NCBI RefSeq assembly: GCF_002995745.1
Contig: NZ_PVXQ01000004.1
Span: 62,001 to 126,000 of the forward strand
DNA from: Clostridium vincentii
Lineage (GTDB): Bacteria > Bacillota > Clostridia > Clostridiales > Clostridiaceae
DNA: 64,000 nucleotides
Reading direction: 5' to 3'
The notes beneath the pieces are model-generated. The model did no database searches. It was not told where the DNA came from and was given only the letters and a program-made list of their open reading frames with translations. The position numbers and the translations under genes were made by a program. Positions 29,627 to 37,353 of the stretch are shown here, one piece after another. How positions within the stretch are numbered: position 1 is the first letter of the stretch; every line of letters begins with the position of its first letter.

Positions 29627-31432
29627 CTAATCAACCTTAAGAATAGCCATAAAAGCCTCTTGTGGAACTTCAACTGATCCCATTTGTCTCATTTTCTTCT
29701 TACCTTCTTTTTGTTTAGAAAGAAGTTTTTTCTTTCTAGAAATATCTCCACCATAACATTTAGCAAGAACATCTTTTCTCATAGCCTTAACTGTTTCCCT
29801 AGCTATAATCTTTGCTCCTACTGATGCTTGTATTGGAATTTCAAACATTTGTCTTGGAATAATTTTCTTAAGCTTTTCAGTTATTGCTTTCCCCTTTTCG
29901 TACGCTCTTTCCTTTGGAACTATCATAGATATTGCATCTACGACCTCTCCATTTAACAATAAATCAAGCTTAACTAATTCAGTTCTTATATAACCTTTAA
30001 ATTCATAATCTAAAGAAGCATACCCTCTTGTTCTTGATTTTAGAGTATCAAAGAAATCATATACTATTTCATTTAATGGTATTTCATAGTTTATTATTGC
30101 CCTAGTTTCCTCCATATACTGCAAATCTATATATATGCCTCTTCTCTCTTGGCAAAGTTCCATAACTGTCCCTACATATTCTGTTGGCGCAATAATTGAG
30201 GCTTTAACAACAGGTTCTTCCATATATTCTATCTCTGTTTCTAGTGGAAGGTTTGTAGGATTAGTAATATCAAACTTCTCTCCATTAGTCTTTGCTACCT
30301 TATAAATAACAGAAGGTGCAGTTGTAATAATATCTAAATTGAATTCTCTCTCTATTCTCTCTTGAATTATTTCCATATGCAAAAGTCCAAGAAATCCACA
30401 TCTAAAACCAAAGCCTAAAGCATTAGATGTTTCTGGTTCAAAGCCTAAGGCCGCATCATTCATTTGTAATTTTTCTAATGCTTCCCTTAATTCATCATAT
30501 TTTGCTCCATCTACAGGATATATTCCTGAAAACACCATTGGTATTGCAGGTTTATATCCTGGAAGTGCTTCTTTTGTAGGTCTTAACGCTTCAGTAATTG
30601 TATCTCCTACTCTAGCATCTCGTACATTTTTAATAGATCCTGTTATATAACCAACATCGCCAGCTCTTAATTCATCTACTGGTAATAATTTTGGTGTAAA
30701 GACTCCTACTTCTACAACTTCATAAATCTTATCAGTTGCCATAAGCTTAATCTTTGTTCCTTGTTTAACTTTTCCATCCTTAATTCTCACATAGGATACT
30801 ATTCCTTTATAGCTATCATAATATGAATCAAAAATCAAAGCCTTTAAAGGAGCTTCCTCATCACCTTCTGGTGGTGGAAGTTTTTCAACAATTTCTTCAA
30901 GAACATCTATAATGTTCAAGCCAGTCTTAGCTGATATCATAGGTGCATTTTGTGCTTCAATCCCTAAAACGTCCTCTATTTCTTTTTTTACTTCCTCTGC
31001 CCTTTGAGAAGGTAAATCTATCTTATTTATTACAGGAATAATTTCTAAATCGTTATCTAAAGCTAAATAACAATTTGCTAGGGTCTGTGCTTGAATTCCT
31101 TGGGTGGCATCTACTACAAGAATCGCACCTTCGCAAGCTGTTAAACTTCTTGAAACCTCATAGGTGAAATCCACATGCCCCGGGGTATCAATAAGATTTA
31201 AAATATATTCTTCTCCATTATCTCTTTTATATACAAGTCTTGCAGCTTGAGACTTAATTGTAATTCCTCTTTCCCGTTCAAGGTCCATGCTATCTAAAAC
31301 CTGATTATCCATTTCTCTTTGGGTTAAAGTTCCTGTGGCTTCTAAAAGTCTATCTGCTAAAGTAGACTTGCCGTGATCTATATGTGCTACTATGGAAAAA
31401 TTTCTTATGTTTTTTTTTCTATCACTTGTCAT
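29627..31432 (-). CDS. lepA: Elongation factor 4 (LepA)
   Basis: A 601-residue ribosome-associated translational GTPase. G1 is AHIDHGKST near residue 16, then [20 protein letters not shown] and [11 protein letters not shown]-like domains II-IV follow and the LepA-specific C-terminus [20 protein letters not shown] is intact. The frame also has an ATG at 31453. ATG 31432 gives the usual N-terminus ([15 protein letters not shown]) but has no adjacent SD. A GGGGGTG lies at 31474-31468, separated by a hairpin that holds ATG 31453 in its loop, so the start choice is uncertain (see findings). Confidence 0.93.
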   Translation of the reverse strand: MTSDRKKNIRNFSIVAHIDHGKSTLADRLLEATGTLTQREMDNQVLDSMDLERERGITIKSQAARLVYKRDNGEEYILNLIDTPGHVDFTYEVSRSLTACEGAILVVDATQGIQAQTLANCYLALDNDLEIIPVINKIDLPSQRAEEVKKEIEDVLGIEAQNAPMISAKTGLNIIDVLEEIVEKLPPPEGDEEAPLKALIFDSYYDSYKGIVSYVRIKDGKVKQGTKIKLMATDKIYEVVEVGVFTPKLLPVDELRAGDVGYITGSIKNVRDARVGDTITEALRPTKEALPGYKPAIPMVFSGIYPVDGAKYDELREALEKLQMNDAALGFEPETSNALGFGFRCGFLGLLHMEIIQERIEREFNLDIITTAPSVIYKVAKTNGEKFDITNPTNLPLETEIEYMEEPVVKASIIAPTEYVGTVMELCQERRGIYIDLQYMEETRAIINYEIPLNEIVYDFFDTLKSRTRGYASLDYEFKGYIRTELVKLDLLLNGEVVDAISMIVPKERAYEKGKAITEKLKKIIPRQMFEIPIQASVGAKIIARETVKAMRKDVLAKCYGGDISRKKKLLSKQKEGKKKMRQMGSVEVPQEAFMAILKVD

Positions 31433-31557
31433 ATATTTAAACTGTCTACACATTAAGACAGTTATTTCACCCCCATTTTAATAAATCAGATAAATTATAT
31501 CACAAATTGCCCACCTAATGTCAATAAAAACAACTCTTTAGAGGACTATTGCTTTAT

Positions 31558-31920
31558 CTAACCTAATATATTTCTATCTATCTTATCTTTTATTTGAGAA
31601 AATAGAGTTCCTATTTTACCTGATATATTATTTGCAAAAGATTTAATATCTGATTCTCCTCTTATTGTAAAGTCATTATTCCAAGCTTTCACTACTATAT
31701 CCTGTGAATCTCCATTGTAAATTTTAATTGGTGCATTATCCTTTATAAAACTAGAAAAATCTTCTCCAAGTTCATCTTTGATTTTTTCATAGTTATCATT
31801 TGTTTCCCCTAAAGGAGATAAAGCTTTTGTGTTAATTATATTTATCCTACCTAATCCAACCATGACTAAAACAATCACAATAACCATAAATACTATTTTC
31901 AGATTAATAATTTTTTTCAA
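31558..31920 (-). CDS. Small membrane-anchored protein of unknown function
   Basis: A 120-residue protein I do not recognise. Residues about 8-25 are a strongly hydrophobic segment (FMVIVIVLVMVGLG) after two N-terminal lysines, either a signal anchor or an uncleaved signal peptide. About 90 residues follow outside, with no cysteines and no obvious enzyme motif. The start is TTG 31920 with AAGGGG seven bases upstream. That SD lies in the 3' arm of a terminator-like hairpin following spoIIP. The position between spoIIP and lepA suggests a sporulation-stage role, but this is only inference. Confidence 0.7.
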   Translation of the reverse strand: MKKIINLKIVFMVIVIVLVMVGLGRINIINTKALSPLGETNDNYEKIKDELGEDFSSFIKDNAPIKIYNGDSQDIVVKAWNNDFTIRGESDIKSFANNISGKIGTLFSQIKDKIDRNILG

Positions 31921-31922
31921 AA

Positions 31923-31960
31923 GAGCACCCCTTAATTTTTTCTATCTTTAAAGGATGCTC
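31923..31960 (-). terminator. Terminator-like hairpin after spoIIP that also contains the next gene's SD
   Basis: On the minus strand GAGCATCCTTT (31960-31950) pairs with AAGGGGTGCTC (31933-31923), 11 bp with two G-U pairs, then TTTT. The AAGGGG in the 3' arm is the only SD for the gene starting at 31920. Confidence 0.65.
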
Positions 31961-31983
31961 ACTTTTCTATGTTTTATACGGTT

Positions 31984-33018
31984 TTATTTTTTATTAATGT
32001 GCTCAGCTATTAGCCTTGCAATTAGTCTTCCAGTTGCCTGTGCCTCTGCTGAAGTATTACTATCTGCACCACACTCAATAAGCACACTTCCATCACTCAA
32101 ACCTAGATTAAAGCCATTTATCCCTCTATTATAGGTATATGTCGGCTTTGTTAATCCTGGGAAGATTTCATTAGCTTTATTATATAATTCATCTACTAAT
32201 GCTTGATTTTTAGCATATTTAGTGCTGTTCTTTGTAGTAACAAACATAATTTTCGCTGCACTTTCTCCATTAATATTTGTTGTAAAAGCACTCTTATTAC
32301 TTCCAGAATCCCTATGAAGATCTATTATTATTTTAAAGTCCCCATATTTTTCTAAGTATCTGCTTACAGTCTCATTAGACCTATCATAACTATTATTGTA
32401 AGAAACACTATGATTTGTCTTGTCATGAATGACTGCAATCCCGTAGGTTTCTTCAAGTTCTCGAGTAATCTCATCCCCTACTCCAACTACGCTATAATTT
32501 TCGTCTAAAGTATCTCCTCCAGCCTCCGCGTAATTCTCTGTAGTATGTGAATGATATATTAAAACCTCTACCTGTGATTGATCTAAAGTCTTTTTTAAAG
32601 AAGCATCAAGTGTGTTGGAATCTTTCTCTCCCCTAACAATAGTACTGTCGTTTATATTAAAAGAATCTAGTGCTACAGTTGTTATATCTGCTTCTTTAGA
32701 AAAACCTTGGTTGTAAAAGTTAACTTCATTATTTACTATAAAAAAATTATCTATACTTGATAATCCTAAGGCTTCTAAACATACTGCCTTTACAGATAAA
32801 TTATTTTCTGCATATGATGCCTCATCATATATTTTGTTTTCAATTAGTGGCATGCCAAAATTAAGAATCTGTACATATGCAAATCCGCCTCTCTCATTAT
32901 TATCATTTAAAATATTAATAACTCTGTAAGAGAAAATCCCTATAAATACAATCAATATAATTATTCCTATATTTACTATAGGTTTAGTAGTTTTTCTTTG
33001 TACATTTTTTTTGTACAT
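31984..33018 (-). CDS. spoIIP: Stage II sporulation protein P
   Basis: A 344-residue cell-wall hydrolase of the engulfment DMP complex. An N-terminal membrane span lies at about residues 15-33. The extracytoplasmic catalytic domain holds the zinc-ligand motifs HSHTTENY (near 157-164) and IIDLHRDSG (near 230-238), with the supporting GIAVIHDKTNHSV block. It removes stem peptides and cleaves glycan, working with SpoIID. ATG 33018 follows GGAGG. It is immediately downstream of gpr, a common Clostridia arrangement; forespore or mother-cell sigma control is expected. Confidence 0.95.
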   Translation of the reverse strand: MYKKNVQRKTTKPIVNIGIIILIVFIGIFSYRVINILNDNNERGGFAYVQILNFGMPLIENKIYDEASYAENNLSVKAVCLEALGLSSIDNFFIVNNEVNFYNQGFSKEADITTVALDSFNINDSTIVRGEKDSNTLDASLKKTLDQSQVEVLIYHSHTTENYAEAGGDTLDENYSVVGVGDEITRELEETYGIAVIHDKTNHSVSYNNSYDRSNETVSRYLEKYGDFKIIIDLHRDSGSNKSAFTTNINGESAAKIMFVTTKNSTKYAKNQALVDELYNKANEIFPGLTKPTYTYNRGINGFNLGLSDGSVLIECGADSNTSAEAQATGRLIARLIAEHINKK

Positions 33019-33102
33019 CTAAAATCCTCCTCTCTTATGTTAAGCAATAAGATTTACACTTTATATTTATATGAGGATTTTACATAATTATATCTGATTA
33101 TT

Positions 33103-34080
33103 TTAATTTAAAAACTTATTAATATCTTCAACTGTAAGATTAGGCTGAACTGCAATGTTTATCCCATTAGAAATTATTTTTGATAAAGAATCTATCATAA
33201 GATCTATATCCTTAGGCGTAACCACTAGGTCTTTAACAAAAGGATTTAGAACTTCCCTAATTAACACACTTTTTTCATCTTTATCAACTTTTTTAAGCAT
33301 ATTATAAAATTCTTTTCCATCCTCTGATTGACGTATTAAGTCATCAAGGACTAAATCTATAGTATCGTTTGCTATAGTTGCTGCATCCACCACTGTAGGT
33401 ACTCCTACAGCAATTACCTTAACTCCAAGGCTTTGTTCATTTATTTGCATTCTATGATTACCCACTCCAGATCCAGGTGAAATTCCTGTATCACTTATTT
33501 GAATAGTCCTATTTAACCTCTCTATTTTTCTTGAAGCTAAAGCATCTATACAAATTACTAAATCAGGTTTGATTTTTTCTACTAAACCTCTAATAATTTC
33601 TCCTGTCTCAACACCTGTAATTCCTAAGACTCCAGGAGCTATTGCAGCAACTGGTGCGATACTATCATCTATTGTCTCTGGCATTATTGCTTTTAAATGT
33701 CTTGTAACCATTATTCCTTCTATAACCTTTGGTCCTAAAGCATCAGGAGTAACTTTTCTATTACCAAGACCTACAACTAAAACTAGCTTATCCTCACTTA
33801 AATTAACTAACTTCTTTAAGGTTTTTCCTAATACCTTTGAAACATCATCCATTAATTCTCCATCATAGGCAGTAAATTCTGGAATATCTAAGGTAATATA
33901 GTTACCTATAGGTTTTCCCATATTTTTAGCTCCCTCTTCATTTAAAATTCTAACGGTGGTTATCTTTGTTCCCTCTTCCTCTACTTCTTCAACAACAATT
34001 CCATCTGTATCTTCGTCATTATTTTCTTCTTTATATATTTGCCTTGCCTCAATTGCTAAATCAGTTCTTACATTTATCAT
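33103..34080 (-). CDS. gpr: Germination protease GPR
   Basis: A 325-residue aspartic-type protease that degrades small acid-soluble spore proteins during germination. The N-terminal MINVRTDLAIEARQIYK resembles the start of other GPR zymogens. The core signature VVGLGNRKVTPDALGPKV lies near residues 103-120, and further blocks are PGVLGITGVETGEI and CIDALASRK. It is made as a zymogen in the forespore, normally under SigG; I did not find a convincing SigG promoter in 34081-34160. ATG 34080 has GAGGTG upstream. It is divergent from rpsT. Confidence 0.96.
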   Translation of the reverse strand: MINVRTDLAIEARQIYKEENNDEDTDGIVVEEVEEEGTKITTVRILNEEGAKNMGKPIGNYITLDIPEFTAYDGELMDDVSKVLGKTLKKLVNLSEDKLVLVVGLGNRKVTPDALGPKVIEGIMVTRHLKAIMPETIDDSIAPVAAIAPGVLGITGVETGEIIRGLVEKIKPDLVICIDALASRKIERLNRTIQISDTGISPGSGVGNHRMQINEQSLGVKVIAVGVPTVVDAATIANDTIDLVLDDLIRQSEDGKEFYNMLKKVDKDEKSVLIREVLNPFVKDLVVTPKDIDLMIDSLSKIISNGINIAVQPNLTVEDINKFLN

Positions 34081-34142
34081 TTCTACACCTCAACTCAAAA
34101 TTATTCTTATTTCTAGTTTTCCACTTTAGTCAAATTTAATAC

Positions 34143-34171
34143 TTGAATATAATAATTTTGAATGCTATAAT
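34143..34171 (+). promoter_or_regulatory. Promoter of rpsT
   Basis: TTGAAT (34143-34148), a 17-base spacer and TATAAT (34166-34171) with an extended TGC just before it. An 80-base leader then runs to the rpsT start. Confidence 0.8.
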
Positions 34172-34254
34172 ATGGTGTATTGAATACGACTCTTGTGTAG
34201 ATTTCCCCAAAAACTGCACAGGTGCTCTAAAATTTAGAGGGGGTGAATCAATAA

Positions 34255-34518
34255 ATGGCAAATATTAAATCATCAAAAAAGAGAATATTAGTTACAGCAA
34301 CTAAGACTGCTCAAAACAGAATGGTTAAGTCTGCTTTAAAGACTACTATAAAGAAATTTGAAGTAGCTTCTACTGCAAGCAATGCTGAAGAAGCTAACGC
34401 TTTATTCATTAAGGCTGCAAAGGCTTTAGATATGGCTGCTCAAAAGGGCATACTTCATAAAAACATGGCTGCTCGAAAGAAATCAAGATTAGCTGCAAAG
34501 TTAAACGCAATAGCGTAG
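34255..34518 (+). CDS. rpsT: 30S ribosomal protein S20
   Basis: An 87-residue basic, helical S20 ([20 protein letters not shown], ending [17 protein letters not shown]). It binds 16S rRNA early in 30S assembly. ATG 34255 follows GAGGGGGTGA. It is monocistronic on the plus strand, with a consensus promoter and a GC-rich terminator, facing holA. The leader of about 80 bases could carry autogenous control as in other bacteria, but no fold was established. Confidence 0.98.
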   Translation: MANIKSSKKRILVTATKTAQNRMVKSALKTTIKKFEVASTASNAEEANALFIKAAKALDMAAQKGILHKNMAARKKSRLAAKLNAIA

Positions 34519-34524
34519 TAGTAT

Positions 34525-34558
34525 AAAACCGACCGTATAGGTCGGTTATTTGCTTTTT
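34525..34558 (+). terminator. Terminator of rpsT
   Basis: AACCGACC (34527-34534) pairs with GGTCGGTT (34540-34547) across a 5-base loop, followed by a T-rich run. Confidence 0.92.
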
Positions 34559-34580
34559 ATAGGGTTTTTATTATATCTTT

Positions 34581-35615
34581 TTATTTTTTTATCATAACTG
34601 TATTTACAAGCATTAATTCTAATTCCATAGTCTTATCAGTTCCAGATGATTTTAGCATTCTTTCAGTTCTTACACATAACCTCACTAAACCTTCTAGTTG
34701 TCTTAAAGAAAATTTCGAACTCAAATTCATTAGTTTTTCACATACGAAGGCTGGTATTCTAAGTTCTGAAACAAAGTAATCAACTCTTTTACCCTCCATC
34801 ATCCCTACTTTTATCTCATACAACTTTTTAAACTGAGATTCTATAGCCGTAATAATTAACATATGTTGATCTGCCTTAAATAATAATTCATCTAAGATAT
34901 CTATTGCCTTATCAATCTTCTTTTGAGATATCAAATCTACTAAATCAAAAATATCATCTTCACTTTTTGAAGGAATAAGCTTTTCAATATCCTGCTTTTT
35001 TATATCTCTGCCATTTGTGTAATCAATAAGCTTATCGATTTCTCTTTTTATTACATTAAAATTATTTTGAACTCTTTCACAAAAAAATCTAAGTTCAACT
35101 TTCCCTATACTTTTACCCTTCTCATTAAATATATCCTGGACCTTACCTATTAATTTATCTTTTTTAAGCTTATCAAAATGAACAATAGTTAAAATTTTAT
35201 CTAATGACATAAGCTTTTTATTTTTCTTTGGAGTTTCTCTCTTATCCTGAAACAAATAATACATTATTAAAACTGTATGTTCTGGTATATCTTTTAAATA
35301 TTCCTTCATTTCCTTAAAAACCTTTGTTGATGAACTATCTGACTTGTCCCTTAAAAAATTCGCCCTATATACTAAGACAACTTTTTTTTCACCCATAAAA
35401 GGCATAGTCTCACAAGCATTCATAATGTCATCTTTTGATGTTATCATACCATCTATCTTTATGTAATTTAATTCTTGAAATCCATCCTTAATCAATGGAT
35501 TAGCTAATAAATTAATACCAGCCTTTATAAGTTCCTCATCTGCTCCACAAAATATATATGAATTTTTTATTGTTTTATCTTTTATATTCTTCTCAAATAC
35601 ATCATTAGTAATCAA
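34581..35615 (-). CDS. holA: DNA polymerase III delta subunit
   Basis: A 344-residue clamp-loader delta subunit that opens the beta clamp. Recognisable blocks are NSYIFCGADEELIKAGINLL, FMGEKKVVLVYRANFL, and the C-terminal helical collar with RQLEGLVRLCVRTERMLKSS. Two TTG starts are possible. TTG 35633 overlaps the comEC stop as TTGA but has no close SD. TTG 35615 has GGCGGAG 4-6 bases upstream and gives MITNDVFEKNI, so I prefer it. It follows comEC as in many Firmicutes. Confidence 0.93.
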   Translation of the reverse strand: MITNDVFEKNIKDKTIKNSYIFCGADEELIKAGINLLANPLIKDGFQELNYIKIDGMITSKDDIMNACETMPFMGEKKVVLVYRANFLRDKSDSSSTKVFKEMKEYLKDIPEHTVLIMYYLFQDKRETPKKNKKLMSLDKILTIVHFDKLKKDKLIGKVQDIFNEKGKSIGKVELRFFCERVQNNFNVIKREIDKLIDYTNGRDIKKQDIEKLIPSKSEDDIFDLVDLISQKKIDKAIDILDELLFKADQHMLIITAIESQFKKLYEIKVGMMEGKRVDYFVSELRIPAFVCEKLMNLSSKFSLRQLEGLVRLCVRTERMLKSSGTDKTMELELMLVNTVMIKK

Positions 35616-35629
35616 AATCTCTCCGCCTT

Positions 35630-37333
35630 TCAAAAAAGTAAAAGTCTATCACCTAAAATAAAGAACCCCTTATTGTCTCCGTCTACAAAGTTAATTATAT
35701 CATAATTTTCCTGAAGCTTTTCTTTCTTGTTCATTGTTAATAAATATTCTTTTTCCTCTATCTTTAATACATAGTTCTTCTCTTTGGCCTCTATCGTAGC
35801 CCCACTATCTATTCTTATCTCGTTAACTTCTCTAAACCCTTCTTTAGCTAAAGTTATTTTCTTTAAACCAGCCATATCTATTGTAGACGTATTTGATATT
35901 ATCTTTCTATCTCCTCTATAAGAAATCAATAATGCCCCTCCCTTTAGATAATCTATTCTAGCTAGAGGACTATAAATATATATCATTACTACAAAAATAG
36001 CTGCAAAAGGCAAAATTCCAAGTTTTCTTTTTCCTTTTATTACGAAATATATACTAATAATTATTGAGCAATATATTATAACCATACCTTGATTAACTAT
36101 ATGACTTCCTATATCTATATCATAAAGAAATTCAGTACATATATCTAATATTTTTATAACTTTAAGGATAACATAACTTAAAAAATCAAATACAAACGAT
36201 ATGGGTAGAGCCAATAACATAAAATTCCCTAATATTATTAAAATATTTAAAATAGGTACAATAATAAGATTCCCTAATATAAAATTCAGGGAATATTCTT
36301 TAAAACATGCCATAATAATTGGAATAGTGAATACCTGGGCAGATATAGAGACTGCAATTGTTTTCCTAATAAATTTAGGTAATCTATATAATTTTTTATT
36401 TACTTTACTAGAAAATAATACTATTCCTAAAGTTGCAAGAAAGGATAACATAAATCCCACTTGAAAAGGTGCATAGGGTTTTATAACAGTAATTAGAGCT
36501 GCACTTAATGCTAAAGCTCCTAACGGACTGTATTTCTTCTTAACCTCCGGAGCTAAATTTAGGGCAAATATCATTATTAATGACCTTATAGAAGAAAAAG
36601 GTGCTCCAGTAAATAATACGTATATACAAAGAATTCCTAAAGTCGTCCCTTTTCCAAAAAATTTCCTTAAAACAGAGAAAATTAAAGCAACATGTAATCC
36701 TGATACACTAATTGCATGAATAACCCCCAAAGTTTTCATTTCGTCTTTATCTTCAACATCTAAATAATCTGAATATCCAAAGGCTAATGAAGCTACTAAT
36801 GCTCCTTTTCTTTTTCCTAAATTCTCCTCTAGTTTACGATAAATTTCAGTTCTGATTCTATATAACTTACTTATTAAAGTATCTTTAAGTTTTATCCCTT
36901 CATTTATCGTAACAGTTCCTATTATTCCCCTTTCCTTATCTATTTCCTCTTTGAAATCCCCTTTTATGTATACCTCATCCCCTAAAGATAAATCCAAACC
37001 TTCACCTTCTAAATAAACTCTTCTACCATTAATTTCGCCTATCTTATAATAAGACTTTTCCTCAACCAGTCTCACTTTAGCAACAATATTTTCAGATAAG
37101 TTAGCATCATAATAATTAATATTAATAAATACTCCAAGAATGAAAAACAGTACTATTAATATTGAAAATTTAATATTTGTCTCTCTCCATAAATATATAA
37201 AAAACAGACTAGCAGTAGATACTGCTAGCCATGAATAATTTTCATATAATCCATAACAAATAGAACTTAGTATTATGGATACTGATATGTGAATAATAGG
37301 TTTTTTAACCTCTTCTATAGCTTTAATATTCAT
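35630..37333 (-). CDS. ComEC/Rec2-type membrane protein lacking the metallo-beta-lactamase domain
   Basis: A 567-residue polytopic protein. After several N-terminal spans comes a soluble OB-like DUF4131 region (about 70-150). The Competence core follows with VIHAISVSGLHVALIFSVLR near residues 204-223 and about seven spans. Full ComEC proteins end in a metallo-beta-lactamase domain with an HxHxDH site; here the last 110 residues contain no such motif and the protein is about 200 residues short. It could form the DNA channel without nuclease activity, or have another role. ATG 37333 has GAGGTGA. It sits between the P-type ATPase-like gene and holA. Confidence 0.88.
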   Translation of the reverse strand: MNIKAIEEVKKPIIHISVSIILSSICYGLYENYSWLAVSTASLFFIYLWRETNIKFSILIVLFFILGVFININYYDANLSENIVAKVRLVEEKSYYKIGEINGRRVYLEGEGLDLSLGDEVYIKGDFKEEIDKERGIIGTVTINEGIKLKDTLISKLYRIRTEIYRKLEENLGKRKGALVASLAFGYSDYLDVEDKDEMKTLGVIHAISVSGLHVALIFSVLRKFFGKGTTLGILCIYVLFTGAPFSSIRSLIMIFALNLAPEVKKKYSPLGALALSAALITVIKPYAPFQVGFMLSFLATLGIVLFSSKVNKKLYRLPKFIRKTIAVSISAQVFTIPIIMACFKEYSLNFILGNLIIVPILNILIILGNFMLLALPISFVFDFLSYVILKVIKILDICTEFLYDIDIGSHIVNQGMVIIYCSIIISIYFVIKGKRKLGILPFAAIFVVMIYIYSPLARIDYLKGGALLISYRGDRKIISNTSTIDMAGLKKITLAKEGFREVNEIRIDSGATIEAKEKNYVLKIEEKEYLLTMNKKEKLQENYDIINFVDGDNKGFFILGDRLLLF

Positions 37334-37353
37334 GGATGAATCACCTCATCCTT

